A DNA stretch of 64,000 nucleotides, from positions 59,972 to 123,971 of the forward strand of contig JANSXZ010000011.1 in NCBI GenBank assembly GCA_024742705.1, given 5' to 3'. Positions 36,480-45,379 of this stretch are shown here, in pieces. Within the stretch, counting starts at the first letter, position 1. Every line of letters starts with the position of its first letter. Made by a program: the position numbers and the translations under genes. This DNA is from Paracoccaceae bacterium (GTDB lineage: Bacteria; Pseudomonadota; Alphaproteobacteria; Rhodobacterales; Rhodobacteraceae). A model generated the notes under the pieces. That model had not been told where the DNA came from and made no database searches. It worked only from the letters and a program-made list of their open reading frames with translations.

Positions 36480-37130
36480 TCAGCTATAGGTCAGCATCGG
36501 TTGCCGGTCAGCGGCAGCCAGATGCGGCGTTGCGTTGAATTCATGGAGGAAAAAGGCCGAAGCGTTGAAGATGAAACGGGTCATAGAGGTGTTCTTGACC
36601 TGCAGGTTCAGCTGGATCATCTGCGACGCCGGCGCACCCAGCGCGGCGCTGACCAACTGGCCGATGGCGCCGCCCGACGATATCACCAGAACCCGCCGGG
36701 CATCGGTGTCGCGGGCAAAGGCGCTGGCCGCGGCCACCCGGTCGGCAAAGGCGGCATAGCTTTCGCGCGCCCCGCTCAGCCCGCCGCCCTGCCATTCCAG
36801 GATGGTCTCGCGCAGGGTCCGGAAATGGGTCTTGCGCTCCGAGCGCACAGCCTCGGGCACCACACCGCCGAACCTGACCGCCAGAAGATCGTGGAAGTCG
36901 TATTCGTTCCACCCGGCATGCTCCTCCGGCGGCGCGGAAAACCCCATCGACATCAGCGTCTGCTTCTGGCGCGTCAGCGTGCCGGTGATGCAGCGGTCGG
37001 GGTGCCAGCCGGCCTCGCGCAGCGCCGCCCCGACCAGTTCCGACTGCCGGTGCCCAAGATCGGACAACCGGTCATAGTCGTCGGCGCCAAACGACGCCTG
37101 CGCATGGCGGATCACCAGCATCTCGGCCAT
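36480..37130 (-). CDS. Histidine-phosphatase superfamily protein lacking the second active-site His
   Basis: 216 residues. The nucleophile motif is LVIRHAQASFG (His9 in RHA, instead of RHG). The later segment VLVISSGGAIGQL has Ser where most members have His (SHGG). A glutamate-containing middle region (WNEYDFHDLL) is present. It may be a weak phosphatase, act on a special substrate or be a binding protein. It overlaps the nitronate monooxygenase stop by one base and lies between it and the kinase gene, so a link to phosphorylated acyl-CoA intermediates is tempting but unproven. Confidence 0.83.
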   Translation of the reverse strand: MAEMLVIRHAQASFGADDYDRLSDLGHRQSELVGAALREAGWHPDRCITGTLTRQKQTLMSMGFSAPPEEHAGWNEYDFHDLLAVRFGGVVPEAVRSERKTHFRTLRETILEWQGGGLSGARESYAAFADRVAAASAFARDTDARRVLVISSGGAIGQLVSAALGAPASQMIQLNLQVKNTSMTRFIFNASAFFLHEFNATPHLAAADRQPMLTYS

Positions 37131-38116
37131 CAGCCCGCAAACTCCCGCGCCAGCGCGGCACCGGCGGCGCGATACTCCCGATCAATGCGCCCGACAAGAT
37201 CCGCCACTCCGGCGATCTCCTTTACCGCGCCGATGCCCTGGCCCGATCCCCAGATGGTCTTCCAGGCCTTGGGCTTCGACGATCCCGACGAGAAATTCAT
37301 CGCCGAGGAATCCGCCGTCGGAAGGTTGTCGGGATCCATGCCCGCCGCTTCGACCGATCCGCGCAGGTAATTGCCCCAAACCCCTGTGAACAGCGACGAA
37401 TACACGATGTCCTCGGCGCCGCTGTCGACGATCATGGCCTTGTAGGCCTGATCGGCATTGGCCTCGCGCGTGGCAATGAATGGCGATCCGCAATAGCCAA
37501 AGTCGGCGCCCATGGCCCGTGCCGCCAACAACGATTCGCCGGTCGCGATCGCTCCCGACAGCGCCAGCGGTCCGTCGAACCATTCCCTGATCTCGCGAAT
37601 CAGAGCCATAGGCGACTGCGCACCGGCATGGCCGCCCGCGCCGGCGGCTACGGCCACCAGGCCGTCGGCCCCCTTGGCGATCGCCTTGCGCGCGAAAGTG
37701 TTGTTGATCACGTCGTGCAACACCACGCCGCCACAGGAATGCGCCGCCTCGTTCACCTCGACACGCGCACCCAGCGACGTGATCCAGATCGGCACCTTGT
37801 GACGCACGCAGATCTCCAGATCGCGCTCCAGCCGCGCATTCGAACGGTGCACGATCTGGTTCACCGCGAAAGGCGCCGCCGGGCGGTCGGGGTTTTCCTG
37901 GTTGTACCGGTCCAACTCCTCTGAAATCCGCGTCAGCCAGACGTCCAGAAGCGGCGGTTCGCATTCGGCCTCGCGCGCGTTCAGCGCCGGAAACGAACCG
38001 ACAATGCCCGCCTTGCACTGGGCAATCACCAGATCCGGCACGGAAATGATGAACAAGGGCGCGGCGATCAACGGCAGCCTGAGTCCCTGCAATGCGCCGG
38101 GCAATTCTCGCGTCAT
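37130..38116 (-). CDS. Nitronate monooxygenase family flavoprotein
   Basis: 328 residues, FMN-binding TIM barrel of the 2-nitropropane dioxygenase/NMO family. Visible: LPLIAAPLFIIS at the N-terminus, AAGAGGHAG (about residue 160, with the family active-site His), and ALSGAIATGESLLAARAMGA (about 187). In catabolic islands NMO-like proteins also act as flavin-dependent enoyl reductases or double-bond-shifting enzymes, so nitroalkane oxidation is not assured. The Shine-Dalgarno GAAGGAG upstream is part of an intergenic repeat copy. Confidence 0.87.
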   Translation of the reverse strand: MTRELPGALQGLRLPLIAAPLFIISVPDLVIAQCKAGIVGSFPALNAREAECEPPLLDVWLTRISEELDRYNQENPDRPAAPFAVNQIVHRSNARLERDLEICVRHKVPIWITSLGARVEVNEAAHSCGGVVLHDVINNTFARKAIAKGADGLVAVAAGAGGHAGAQSPMALIREIREWFDGPLALSGAIATGESLLAARAMGADFGYCGSPFIATREANADQAYKAMIVDSGAEDIVYSSLFTGVWGNYLRGSVEAAGMDPDNLPTADSSAMNFSSGSSKPKAWKTIWGSGQGIGAVKEIAGVADLVGRIDREYRAAGAALAREFAG

Positions 38117-38120
38117 ATCC

Positions 38121-38190
38121 GCGCTCCTTCATCTTGCCGGACAAACTCCGGGGGAGTCGCCCCGCGGGCGACGGGGGCAGCGCCCCCCGC
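38121..38190. repeat. Palindromic intergenic repeat, copy 3
   Basis: On the - strand: GGGGGC-GCT-GCCCCC (38173-38187), then a second hairpin GTCGCC-5-GGCGAC (38156-38172), CTCCCCCGGAGTTTG and the tail GATGAAGGAG, which supplies the ribosome-binding site of the nitronate monooxygenase gene. It lies between two genes of the same orientation. Confidence 0.65.
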
Positions 38191-38201
38191 ACCGCCCGCC
38201 A

Positions 38202-39398
38202 TCACAGAACTTCGAACAGACCAGCCGCGCCCATGCCGCCGCCGACACACATGGTGCAGACAACGTATTTCGCACCCCTGCGCTTGCCCTCGATCAACGC
38301 ATGCCCGACCATCCTTGCGCCGGACATCCCATAAGGGTGGCCGATGGAAATTGCACCGCCGTCGACGTTCAGCAATTCGTCCGGAATGCCCAGCTTGTCA
38401 CGGCTGTAAAGCACCTGGCAGGCGAAGGCCTCGTTCAGCTCCCAAAGGCCGATGTCGTCCATCTTCAAGCCATGTGCAGCCAGCAGCTTCGGCACCGCAA
38501 AGACCGGGCCGATGCCCATTTCATCGGGCTCGCAGCCTGCCGCCATGACACCGACATAGCGGCCCAGAGGCTCGATGCCGCGCTGTTCGGCAAGCCTGGC
38601 TTCCATCACCACCGTGGCAGAAGCGCCGTCGGAAAGCTGGCTGGCGTTGCCCGCGGTGATAAACCGTCCGGTCTGCACCACCTGCCCGTCCTTGAAGACC
38701 GGTTGCAGCCCGGCCAGGCTTTCGGCCGTGGTGCCCGGCCGGTTGCCCTCGTCCTTGGACAGCGTAACTTCGTGTTCCGTGATCTCCTTGGTCTCGCGGT
38801 TCTGCATCTTCATGACCGTCGTCATGGGAACGATCTCGTCGTCGAACCGTCCAGCTTCCTGGGCCAGATGCGTGCGCTCCTGACTCTGCGCTGCATAGGC
38901 GTCCTGGGATTCGCGCGAAACGCCGTAGCGGTCGGCCACGGTTTCCGCGGTTTCCAGCATCGACATGTAGATCGCCAGCTTGTTCTGCTTGAGCCACGGG
39001 TCCCCTGCGACGCGCATCTCGGGGGTCTGGACCATCGAAATGCTTTCGACGCCGCCGCCGACGACCACATCCATGCCGTCGTGCACAACCTGTTTCGCCG
39101 CTGTTGCGATGGCCATCATGCCGCTGGCGCATTGCCGGTCGAGAGACATGCCCGCCACGGTGACCGGAAGGCCCGCGCGCACCGCGGCCTGGCGCGCGAT
39201 GTTGCCGCCCGAGTGCCCCTGCTGCAGTGCCGCGCCGATCACGCAATCGCTGATTTCGCCGCCGTCGACGCCGGCACGGGCAACGGCATGTTCGATGGCA
39301 TGGGCGGCCAGCGCCTGGGGGGTGGTGGCGTTGAAGGCGCCGCGATAGGCCTTGCCGATCGGGGTGCGGGCGGTTGAAACGATGACGGCGTCGCGCAT
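38202..39398 (-). CDS. Acetyl-CoA acyltransferase (thiolase)
   Basis: 398 residues. The acyl-accepting Cys90 lies in [11 protein letters not shown], with LNEAFACQ (about 325), [10 protein letters not shown] (about 355) and the second catalytic Cys in CVGGGMGAA (near 385), so all family residues are there. It cleaves 3-ketoacyl-CoA to acetyl-CoA plus a shortened acyl-CoA, the last step of beta-oxidation for the enzymes in this window. GHPYG rather than GHPIG suggests the degradative, broad-chain branch, but chain length cannot be fixed. Confidence 0.92.
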   Translation of the reverse strand: MRDAVIVSTARTPIGKAYRGAFNATTPQALAAHAIEHAVARAGVDGGEISDCVIGAALQQGHSGGNIARQAAVRAGLPVTVAGMSLDRQCASGMMAIATAAKQVVHDGMDVVVGGGVESISMVQTPEMRVAGDPWLKQNKLAIYMSMLETAETVADRYGVSRESQDAYAAQSQERTHLAQEAGRFDDEIVPMTTVMKMQNRETKEITEHEVTLSKDEGNRPGTTAESLAGLQPVFKDGQVVQTGRFITAGNASQLSDGASATVVMEARLAEQRGIEPLGRYVGVMAAGCEPDEMGIGPVFAVPKLLAAHGLKMDDIGLWELNEAFACQVLYSRDKLGIPDELLNVDGGAISIGHPYGMSGARMVGHALIEGKRRGAKYVVCTMCVGGGMGAAGLFEVL

Positions 39399-39432
39399 TG
39401 TGTGATCCTGTCTCGGGTGGGTTGGGTCCGGA

Positions 39433-39480
39433 CCGGGGCGCTGCCCCGGACCCCGGAGTATTTGTTGAACAATGAAAGGG
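39433..39480. repeat. Palindromic intergenic repeat, copy 4
   Basis: + strand: CCGGGGC-GCT-GCCCCGG (39433-39449), ACCCCGGAGTATTTGTTGAAC and an AATGAAAGGG tail running up to the stop codon of the SDR gene. It is oriented opposite to the neighbouring genes, separating SDR and thiolase genes of one strand. Confidence 0.65.
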
Positions 39481-40407
39481 TTACCAGTTTATCTTCATAT
39501 TTCGGGCGCGCGCGGCGTTGCGCACGTACTTCTGCGTCTGCTCGAATGCGTTGGTCAGCTCCTGCTGGTCTTGCGGATCGGTGACCTGCGCGAAGCGGGC
39601 GGCAATGGTTTCGGGTGTGTTTTCGCCATCGACAAGAGTGATACCGGCGGTTTCACAGACCCGGGTGACCGCAAAGCTGCCGGCTCCGGCGCCCAATATG
39701 GTGCGGCTGGGGGCATCGTCGCAGACCAGGTACAAAAGACCCGGCGTGATGGTTTCGGGGGCCAGCAACGCCAGTGCGTCAGGCGGGATCAGCGATTCCG
39801 TCATCCGGGTTGCGGCCGTGGGGGCAAGGGTGTTGACGCGGATATCGTCGCGCGCGCCTTCGAGGTGCAACACGTTCATCAGCCCCATCATCGCCGCCTT
39901 CGCGGCGCCGTAATTGGCCTGGCCGAAATTGCCATAGAGGCCCGATCCGGAGGACGTGAGAACGATGCGGCCGTACTTGCGTTCGCGCATGATCGGCCAG
40001 ACCGCATGACAGCAGTTTGCGGTGCCGGTCAGGTGAACTTCAATAACGCGGGCGAAATCGGCCATTGTCATCTTGGCGAAGCTTTTGTCGCGCAGGATGC
40101 CGGCGTTGTTTACCAGAATGTCGATCCGGCCCCAGGCTTCGGTGGTTCTTGCCACCATGTCCGCCACTTCGGCGGCATCGGCCACGTCGGCGCCATGCGC
40201 CATGGCGGTGCCGCCGAGGGCCTCGATTTCCGCGACGACCGCTTCGGCGGCCGAGGAGGAGCGCCCGGTTCCATCGGTGGCGGTGCCCAGATCGTTGACC
40301 ACCACGCGTGCTCCGCGCGCCGCGAGCCCCAGCGCATGCGATCGGCCGAGGCCGGTGCCGGCGCCGGTGACGATCGCCACCCTGTCGTCAAAGCGGATTT
40401 CACTCAT
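39481..40407 (-). CDS. (3R)-hydroxyacyl-CoA dehydrogenase-like SDR (HSD17B4 N-domain type)
   Basis: 308 residues, longer than a simple SDR and resembling the dehydrogenase unit of peroxisomal multifunctional enzyme 2. Seen: [51 protein letters not shown] and YGAAK (about 166). The C-terminal 60 residues (from about 245) extend past the SDR core. It would oxidise a (3R)-hydroxyacyl-CoA; a MaoC-type R-specific hydratase lies at 47249-47722, so the two could form an R-stereochemistry beta-oxidation branch. Confidence 0.87.
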   Translation of the reverse strand: MSEIRFDDRVAIVTGAGTGLGRSHALGLAARGARVVVNDLGTATDGTGRSSSAAEAVVAEIEALGGTAMAHGADVADAAEVADMVARTTEAWGRIDILVNNAGILRDKSFAKMTMADFARVIEVHLTGTANCCHAVWPIMRERKYGRIVLTSSGSGLYGNFGQANYGAAKAAMMGLMNVLHLEGARDDIRVNTLAPTAATRMTESLIPPDALALLAPETITPGLLYLVCDDAPSRTILGAGAGSFAVTRVCETAGITLVDGENTPETIAARFAQVTDPQDQQELTNAFEQTQKYVRNAARARNMKINW

Positions 40408-40411
40408 GATT

Positions 40412-41233
40412 TCACTCCATTGCCGCGCGAAAGAGGTTCGGGCCGCTCATCACCTGGATGCCGCCCGACACCGGCAGCACCGCGCCGGTAAGGAAGGAGC
40501 CGCCCTTGCCGCACAGGAACTGCATGCAGCCTGCGATATCCTCGTCGCGGCCCACCCGTCCGAGCGGCACGTCCTGGCCGACCTTTTCGCGCATGTCGCT
40601 ATCGGCCGTCGCAAAGGCGGTCATCCGCGACACGAAGGGGCCCGGCGCCAGCGCGTTGACGGTGATGTGGTGGCCCGCCAGCTCTTTGGCCAGGATCTTC
40701 GTCATGTGCAGCACCGCCGCCTTCGACGCGGCATAGGCATAGGCGCCGTCGCCCAGCGGCGCCTCGCCCATGACCGAACCGACATTCACGATGCGGGCCG
40801 GATCGTCGGGGGTGGCCGAGGCGATCAGCTTCGGCAGCAGCGTCTGCGTCAACTGGAACAGGCCGGTCATGTTCAGTGTCATGACCTTGTCCCAACTGTC
40901 CCAGGGCACCTGCCCCAGCGGCGCGCCCCATGTGCGGCCCGCGTTGTTCATCAGGATATGCAGATCGTCGGTGCGGCGCCCGACCTCTTCCGCCAGCGCG
41001 GCGACGCCCGCTTCAGAGCCCGCATCGCCGGCAAAGCCTTCGGCGCTGCCCGGCGCGCCGAGCGCGTTCAGTTCTTCTGCCACCGCCGCGCAGGCATCGC
41101 CCTTGCGGCTGGCCAGCAGCACCCGCGCGCCTGCCTGAACCAGCCCCTCGCAGGCCATCCGCCCGATACCGGTAGCGCCCCCGGTGACCAGCGCCACCTT
41201 GCCGTGCAGTGAAAACAGCGTTTCCGGCGTCAT
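40412..41233 (-). CDS. Short-chain dehydrogenase/reductase (SDR)
   Basis: 273 residues from ATG 41233 (MTPETLFSLHGK); the longer frame runs into the next gene. TGGATGIG near residue 17, NNAGRTWGA near 97 and YAASK near 172 are intact. It ends with LTGAVLPVSGGIQVMSGPNLFRA. This is the FabG/gluconate-5-dehydrogenase style of SDR. It starts 1 base after the acyl-CoA dehydrogenase gene ends and is followed after 4 bases by the HSD17B4-like SDR, so all are one operon. Confidence 0.85.
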   Translation of the reverse strand: MTPETLFSLHGKVALVTGGATGIGRMACEGLVQAGARVLLASRKGDACAAVAEELNALGAPGSAEGFAGDAGSEAGVAALAEEVGRRTDDLHILMNNAGRTWGAPLGQVPWDSWDKVMTLNMTGLFQLTQTLLPKLIASATPDDPARIVNVGSVMGEAPLGDGAYAYAASKAAVLHMTKILAKELAGHHITVNALAPGPFVSRMTAFATADSDMREKVGQDVPLGRVGRDEDIAGCMQFLCGKGGSFLTGAVLPVSGGIQVMSGPNLFRAAME

Positions 41234-41234
41234 C

Positions 41235-42350
41235 TCAGAACCCCCTGTGCGCGGCGACGATGCTGGCGTGATAGCCGTAGTCGCCCAGCCATTCGGCCGA
41301 GACACGCGCGCGTTTCATGTAAAATCCCATGTCGAAGGCATCTGTCATGCCGATCCCACCGTGCATCTGCACCCCTTCGATCACCGCAAGTTGCGCGGTT
41401 GCCGTCGCGCGGGCCTTGGCCAGCGACACCGCGAGACTGGCGTCGCCCGGATCCGAATCGAGCTGTCGGCCCGCGTTGAGGATCGCCGAGGCCGTCACCT
41501 CGAGTTCGCACCACAGATGCGCCGCACGGTGCTGAAGCGCCTGGAAGCTGCCGATGGGCACGCCGAACTGCTTGCGGTCCTTCAGGTACTGCGTGGTCAT
41601 GGCGAAGGCACCGGCGGCAAGCCCGGACATCTCGGCGGCCAGCGCCGCCTGCCCGGCTTCGAGCGCGGGCCGAAGCACTGTCATGCCGTCATCGACCGTG
41701 CCGAGGACGTCGTCGCCCGTGGCTGCCACCGCGTCGAACCGCACCCGCGCCGCGTCGCGCGCATCGATCATGTTGCGCGGATCGCGGGTGATGCCAGCGC
41801 GCCCTGCATCCAGGTCGAACAGCGTCAGCCCGTCGTCGGTGCGCGCCAGCACCAGCAACCTGTCGGCGTGGCCGCCATCGACGACAAACGTCTTGTCTCC
41901 GGTCAGTTGCCAGCCGTTGCCGTCGCGTCGGGCGGTCATCTCGGTGCCCGCCGGATTGAACTTGGAGCCTTCGTCCAGGGCCAGCGCGTAGGTCGCGGTT
42001 CCATCGGCGATGCTGGCCAGCGCGGCGTTGGCCCGCGCATCGGCCACCTGCCGCAGCGCGGTCGCCGCGATCACGGCCGAGGATATGAACGGGCTGGTGA
42101 CAAGGGTCTTGCCCATCTCGTGGGCCAGCACGCCCGCGGCGGCATGGCCCATCGCCGATCCGCCGGCCGCTTCGGGGATCAACACGCCGGTCCAGCCCAT
42201 CGACGCCATCTCGCGCCACAGAGCGGCATCGCGGGTCTGGCCGCTGTCGCGCAAACCACGCAGATGCGCCACCGGCGCGGCCTCGTCCAGAAACCCGCGC
42301 GCCGCATCGGCCAGCATGGTTTCTTCTTCCGTTACAACAAGTTTCGCCAT
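41235..42350 (-). CDS. Acyl-CoA dehydrogenase, probable non-catalytic partner subunit
   Basis: 371 residues with the acyl-CoA dehydrogenase fold (GWTGVLIPEAAGGS near 52; KDRKQFGVPIGSFQALQHR near 258; VQMHGGIGMTDAFDMGFYMKR near 326). The C-terminus stops soon after this and lacks an EGGTSE-type loop, so it may lack the catalytic Glu. It lies 4 bases after a second acyl-CoA dehydrogenase gene that has this loop. Adjacent pairs like this are known to form alpha2beta2 enzymes with half the usual active sites on bulky substrates such as steroid side chains (established for actinobacterial FadE pairs). Confidence 0.87.
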   Translation of the reverse strand: MAKLVVTEEETMLADAARGFLDEAAPVAHLRGLRDSGQTRDAALWREMASMGWTGVLIPEAAGGSAMGHAAAGVLAHEMGKTLVTSPFISSAVIAATALRQVADARANAALASIADGTATYALALDEGSKFNPAGTEMTARRDGNGWQLTGDKTFVVDGGHADRLLVLARTDDGLTLFDLDAGRAGITRDPRNMIDARDAARVRFDAVAATGDDVLGTVDDGMTVLRPALEAGQAALAAEMSGLAAGAFAMTTQYLKDRKQFGVPIGSFQALQHRAAHLWCELEVTASAILNAGRQLDSDPGDASLAVSLAKARATATAQLAVIEGVQMHGGIGMTDAFDMGFYMKRARVSAEWLGDYGYHASIVAAHRGF

Positions 42351-42354
42351 TTTC

Positions 42355-43527
42355 TTAACCTGGTAGCCCGAGAACGCGGCGCGACACGATGCTGAGCATC
42401 ACCTCGGATGTGCCGCCTTCGATCGAATTTGCCTTGGTGCGCAGCCAGTCGGCCGCGCGGCCGCCCAGCGGTCCGTCCCACTCCAGCGCGTCCGAACCGC
42501 CCGCCGCCATCAACAGTTCGTGGCGCTGTTTGTTCAGTTCGGTGCCCATGTATTTCAGCATCGCCGATGCGTCGCCCGCGCCGGTGCCCGCCGCCGCCTG
42601 GTCCTTGTAGCGCTCCAGCGTCAGCCCGATCGCCATCGCATCGACCTCGCAGGTCATCGCGGCGGCGCGCAGGGTGACGTCACCGGCCACATCCGCGCCG
42701 CTGTCGGCCAGAACCGCCCCCAGCGCGCGGCCGCCCAGAAGGCCGCCGCCACCGCCCGAGATCATCTCGCGCTCGTGGGTCAGCAGGTATTTGGCCACGT
42801 CCCAGCCGCGATTTTCGGTGCCGACGATATTGGCCTTGGGCACTTTCACGTCGTCGAAGAACGTCTCGCAGAAGGGCGACGCCCCGGAAATCAACTTGAT
42901 CGGGCGCGTCGACACGCCCGGCGTGTTCATGTCGATCAGAAGAAAGGAAATGCCCAGATGCTTCCTGGCGTCGCGGTCGGTGCGCACCAACGCGAAAATC
43001 GCATCGGCCTTGTCGGCATAGGAAGTCCACACCTTCTGGCCATTGACCACCCAGTGATCGCCCATGTCCTCGCCGCGGGTCTGCAAGGATGCAAGATCGG
43101 ATCCGGCCCCCGGCTCGGAATAGCCCTGGCACCAGCGGATTTCGCCGCGCGCGATTGGCGGCAGATACTGCAACTTCTGTTCATTGCTGCCGAAATGCAA
43201 AAGCGCCGGGCCCAGCATCCAGATGCCGAAGCTTTCCAGCGGCGACCGCGCGCCGATCCGGTCCATTTCGGCGCGAAACACCTTTTCTTCTTCGCGGGTC
43301 AGCCCGGCGCCGCCATACTCGACGGGCCAGCGCGGCACCGTGTACCCCTTGCCCGCGCAAGCCTCGAGCCACGCCTTCTGCGCGGGTGACGCGAAGTTCC
43401 AGTTCTTTCCGCCCCAACAAATGGTAGTCTCGTCCCTGCGGCCATCGCGCATCTCGGCCGGGCAGTTTGCCTCCAGCCACGCGCGCAGGTCCGCGCGGAA
43501 TTGCTCAAGCTCTGAATGGCTCTGCAC
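42355..43527 (-). CDS. Acyl-CoA dehydrogenase, probable catalytic partner subunit
   Basis: 390 residues from GTG 43527, chosen for the GGGGGGAG six bases upstream; an ATG at 43545 would add six residues. Seen: WPVEYGGAGLTREEE (about 68), WCQGYSEPGAGSDLASLQT (about 125) in the FAD-binding middle domain and NSIEGGTSEVMLSI near the end with the likely catalytic Glu. It oxidises an acyl-CoA at C2-C3, passing electrons to ETF. First gene of the large - strand operon (43.5 to 34.6 kb) and divergent from an MDR reductase gene. Confidence 0.88.
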   Translation of the reverse strand: MQSHSELEQFRADLRAWLEANCPAEMRDGRRDETTICWGGKNWNFASPAQKAWLEACAGKGYTVPRWPVEYGGAGLTREEEKVFRAEMDRIGARSPLESFGIWMLGPALLHFGSNEQKLQYLPPIARGEIRWCQGYSEPGAGSDLASLQTRGEDMGDHWVVNGQKVWTSYADKADAIFALVRTDRDARKHLGISFLLIDMNTPGVSTRPIKLISGASPFCETFFDDVKVPKANIVGTENRGWDVAKYLLTHEREMISGGGGGLLGGRALGAVLADSGADVAGDVTLRAAAMTCEVDAMAIGLTLERYKDQAAAGTGAGDASAMLKYMGTELNKQRHELLMAAGGSDALEWDGPLGGRAADWLRTKANSIEGGTSEVMLSIVSRRVLGLPG

Positions 43528-43572
43528 GATGTCTCCCCCCGGCATCCATGTCGTTCCGCTGTGCAGAATTGC

Positions 43573-43615
43573 ATTTCGAAATTCGATTGACAAGCGCCAA
43601 CCGCGACGTTTTGAC
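43573..43615. promoter_or_regulatory. Divergent promoter region with ATTTCGAAAT palindrome
   Basis: A perfect ten-base palindrome ATTTCGAAAT (43573-43582) lies next to a perfect -35 TTGACA (43587-43592); 17 bases on is a weak -10 TTTGAC (43610-43615) for the + strand reductase gene. The 143-base gap also must serve the - strand acyl-CoA dehydrogenase operon, so the palindrome is a candidate operator for joint control. Confidence 0.45.
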
Positions 43616-43670
43616 TGACGCGCAGATGACAACGGTGCGCGGCGCGCGCCGGACATGGGGAGGACAACCG

Positions 43671-44666
43671 ATGAAAGCGATGCTGAGCACGGCGCCCGGC
43701 GGGCCGGAAACACTGGTTCTAAGCGAACTGCCCGACCCGGTTCCGGGCAAGGGCGAACTGCTGGTGCGGGTCCGCGCGGCGGGTGTGAATTTTCCCGATA
43801 CGCTGATGATCCGCGACATGTACCAGATGAAGCCGCCGCGCCCCTTCGCGCCCGGCGGCGAGGTGGCAGGCGACGTTCTGGCGGTGGGCGAAGGCGTCAC
43901 CGGCTTTGCCGTCGGCGACCGGGTTCTGGCGCTGACCGGCTTTGGCGGCTTTGCCACCCACATCAACGTGCAGGCGGCGCGTGCGGTGAAGTTTCCCGAA
44001 ACCATGCCCTTTGAGGATGCAGCCTGTTTCATCTTCACCTATGGCACGTCGCATCATGCCCTGAAGGATCGCGCGCGCATCCGTCCGGGCGAATCGCTGT
44101 TCATCCTCGGGGCCGCCGGTGGTGTGGGCGCCGCGGCCATCGAACTGGGCAAGGCCGCCGGCGCGCGGGTGATCGCCGGCGTGTCGTCCGAGGAAAAGGC
44201 CGCCTTCTGCCGCGACATCGGCGCCGATGAAACGCTTGTCTATCCGCGCACGCTGGACCGTGATGCGCAAAAGGCGCTGTCGGCCGAAATCAAGGCGCTG
44301 GCCGGGCCCGATGGTGTCGACGTGGTCTATGACGCGGTCGGTGGCGACTATGCCGAACCGGCGATCCGCGCCCTGGCTTGGGAGGGGCGTTTTCTGGTCG
44401 TCGGGTTCCCGGCGGGCATCCCGCGCATCCCGCTGAACCTGACGCTGCTGAAAGGCAGCCAGATCGTCGGCGTGTTCTGGGGCGCATCGGTGGCGCGCGA
44501 CCCGGCGGGCCACGCGACCAATATGGGCGAACTGTTTGCCATGTACGCCGAAGGCCGCATCAAGCCGCGGATTTCGGCGCGTTTCGCGCTGGCCGACGCG
44601 GCACAGGCGCTGGAACTGATGCAGGACCGCAAAGTGATGGGCAAGGTCGCCTTGACCTTCGACTGA
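43671..44666 (+). CDS. NADPH:quinone oxidoreductase-like MDR protein
   Basis: 331 residues from ATG 43671 with GGGGAGGA at 43657-43664. It is a zinc-free medium-chain dehydrogenase/reductase: N-terminal VRVRAAGVNFPDTLMI, PFAPGGEVAGDVLAVG, and the nucleotide-binding GAAGGVGAAAIELGKAAG near residue 146. It probably reduces an enone or quinone using NADPH. Converges on the histidine phosphatase gene (6-base gap). Confidence 0.88.
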   Translation: MKAMLSTAPGGPETLVLSELPDPVPGKGELLVRVRAAGVNFPDTLMIRDMYQMKPPRPFAPGGEVAGDVLAVGEGVTGFAVGDRVLALTGFGGFATHINVQAARAVKFPETMPFEDAACFIFTYGTSHHALKDRARIRPGESLFILGAAGGVGAAAIELGKAAGARVIAGVSSEEKAAFCRDIGADETLVYPRTLDRDAQKALSAEIKALAGPDGVDVVYDAVGGDYAEPAIRALAWEGRFLVVGFPAGIPRIPLNLTLLKGSQIVGVFWGASVARDPAGHATNMGELFAMYAEGRIKPRISARFALADAAQALELMQDRKVMGKVALTFD

Positions 44667-44672
44667 CGCGTG

Positions 44673-45326
44673 TCACAGATGCGCGCAGTCGTTGAACCCC
44701 TTGACGGCCATGCTGTCGCCTTCGATCACCAGCCGGCTTATGGATCCGTTTTCGGCCCCGGTGAAGGCCAGCGGCCGCGCGCCGCAGGCCATTTCCAGAG
44801 CGGCGCCGATCACACCGCCATGCACCACCGCCGCAACCCGTTCGCCGGGATGCGCGGCGGCGATGCGCAACAGCCCCGCGCGCACCCGCGCGTGCAGCGT
44901 CGCGGTGGTTTCGGCGCCGGGTATATGGCCCCATTCACCGGTTTCGCGAAACCGCACGAAGGCGGGATGGTTGCGGGCCGCGTGCATACGGTACGCGCCG
45001 CCGTCCCACGCGCCCAGGCAGACCTCGCGCAGGTCCGCCTCGATGCGCGGCGTCAGGCCAAGTGCAGCGGCCAGCGGCGCGGCTGTCTGGTGCGTGCGCC
45101 GCAGGGTGGTGACATAGATCGCCGCCAGCGGCGTATCGCGCAACCGCGCGGCCACGCGTTCGGCCTGGACTTCGCCCTCGGGGTGCAGCGCCGGATCGCC
45201 GTGGCCATCGACCATCGGGAACGAAACACCGGGCCGCGCCGCTTCGGTGCGCCCGTGCCGCACCAGCAGGATGTCGGCCGCTCCGGGCGGGGGGGTGTAC
45301 TTGGTCTGGTGGTATTCTTCGCTCAT
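44673..45326 (-). CDS. Histidine phosphatase family protein (canonical)
   Basis: 217 residues with complete motifs: LLVRHGRTEA (nucleophile His, about residue 23) and AAVVHGGVIGAALE (second His, about 170), plus LREVCLGAWDGG. Unlike the phosphatase-like protein at 36480-37130 it keeps both active-site histidines, so it should be an active phosphatase or mutase. Substrate unknown. Transcribed alone, divergent from the PaaG-like gene. Confidence 0.87.
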   Translation of the reverse strand: MSEEYHQTKYTPPPGAADILLVRHGRTEAARPGVSFPMVDGHGDPALHPEGEVQAERVAARLRDTPLAAIYVTTLRRTHQTAAPLAAALGLTPRIEADLREVCLGAWDGGAYRMHAARNHPAFVRFRETGEWGHIPGAETTATLHARVRAGLLRIAAAHPGERVAAVVHGGVIGAALEMACGARPLAFTGAENGSISRLVIEGDSMAVKGFNDCAHL

Positions 45327-45379
45327 GCCTCTGCGCTCCTTGGGATCGGGTGCGCGAACCTAGAAGGAAAGCCGTGCCA

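Noticed and set aside
34617..43527. Assignment of the island to steroid degradation (nitronate-monooxygenase-like IpdC, ACAD pair)
   Set aside because: No ring-cleaving oxygenase, KstD, or IpdAB-type genes are present; the individual families are too broad to name steroids as substrate.
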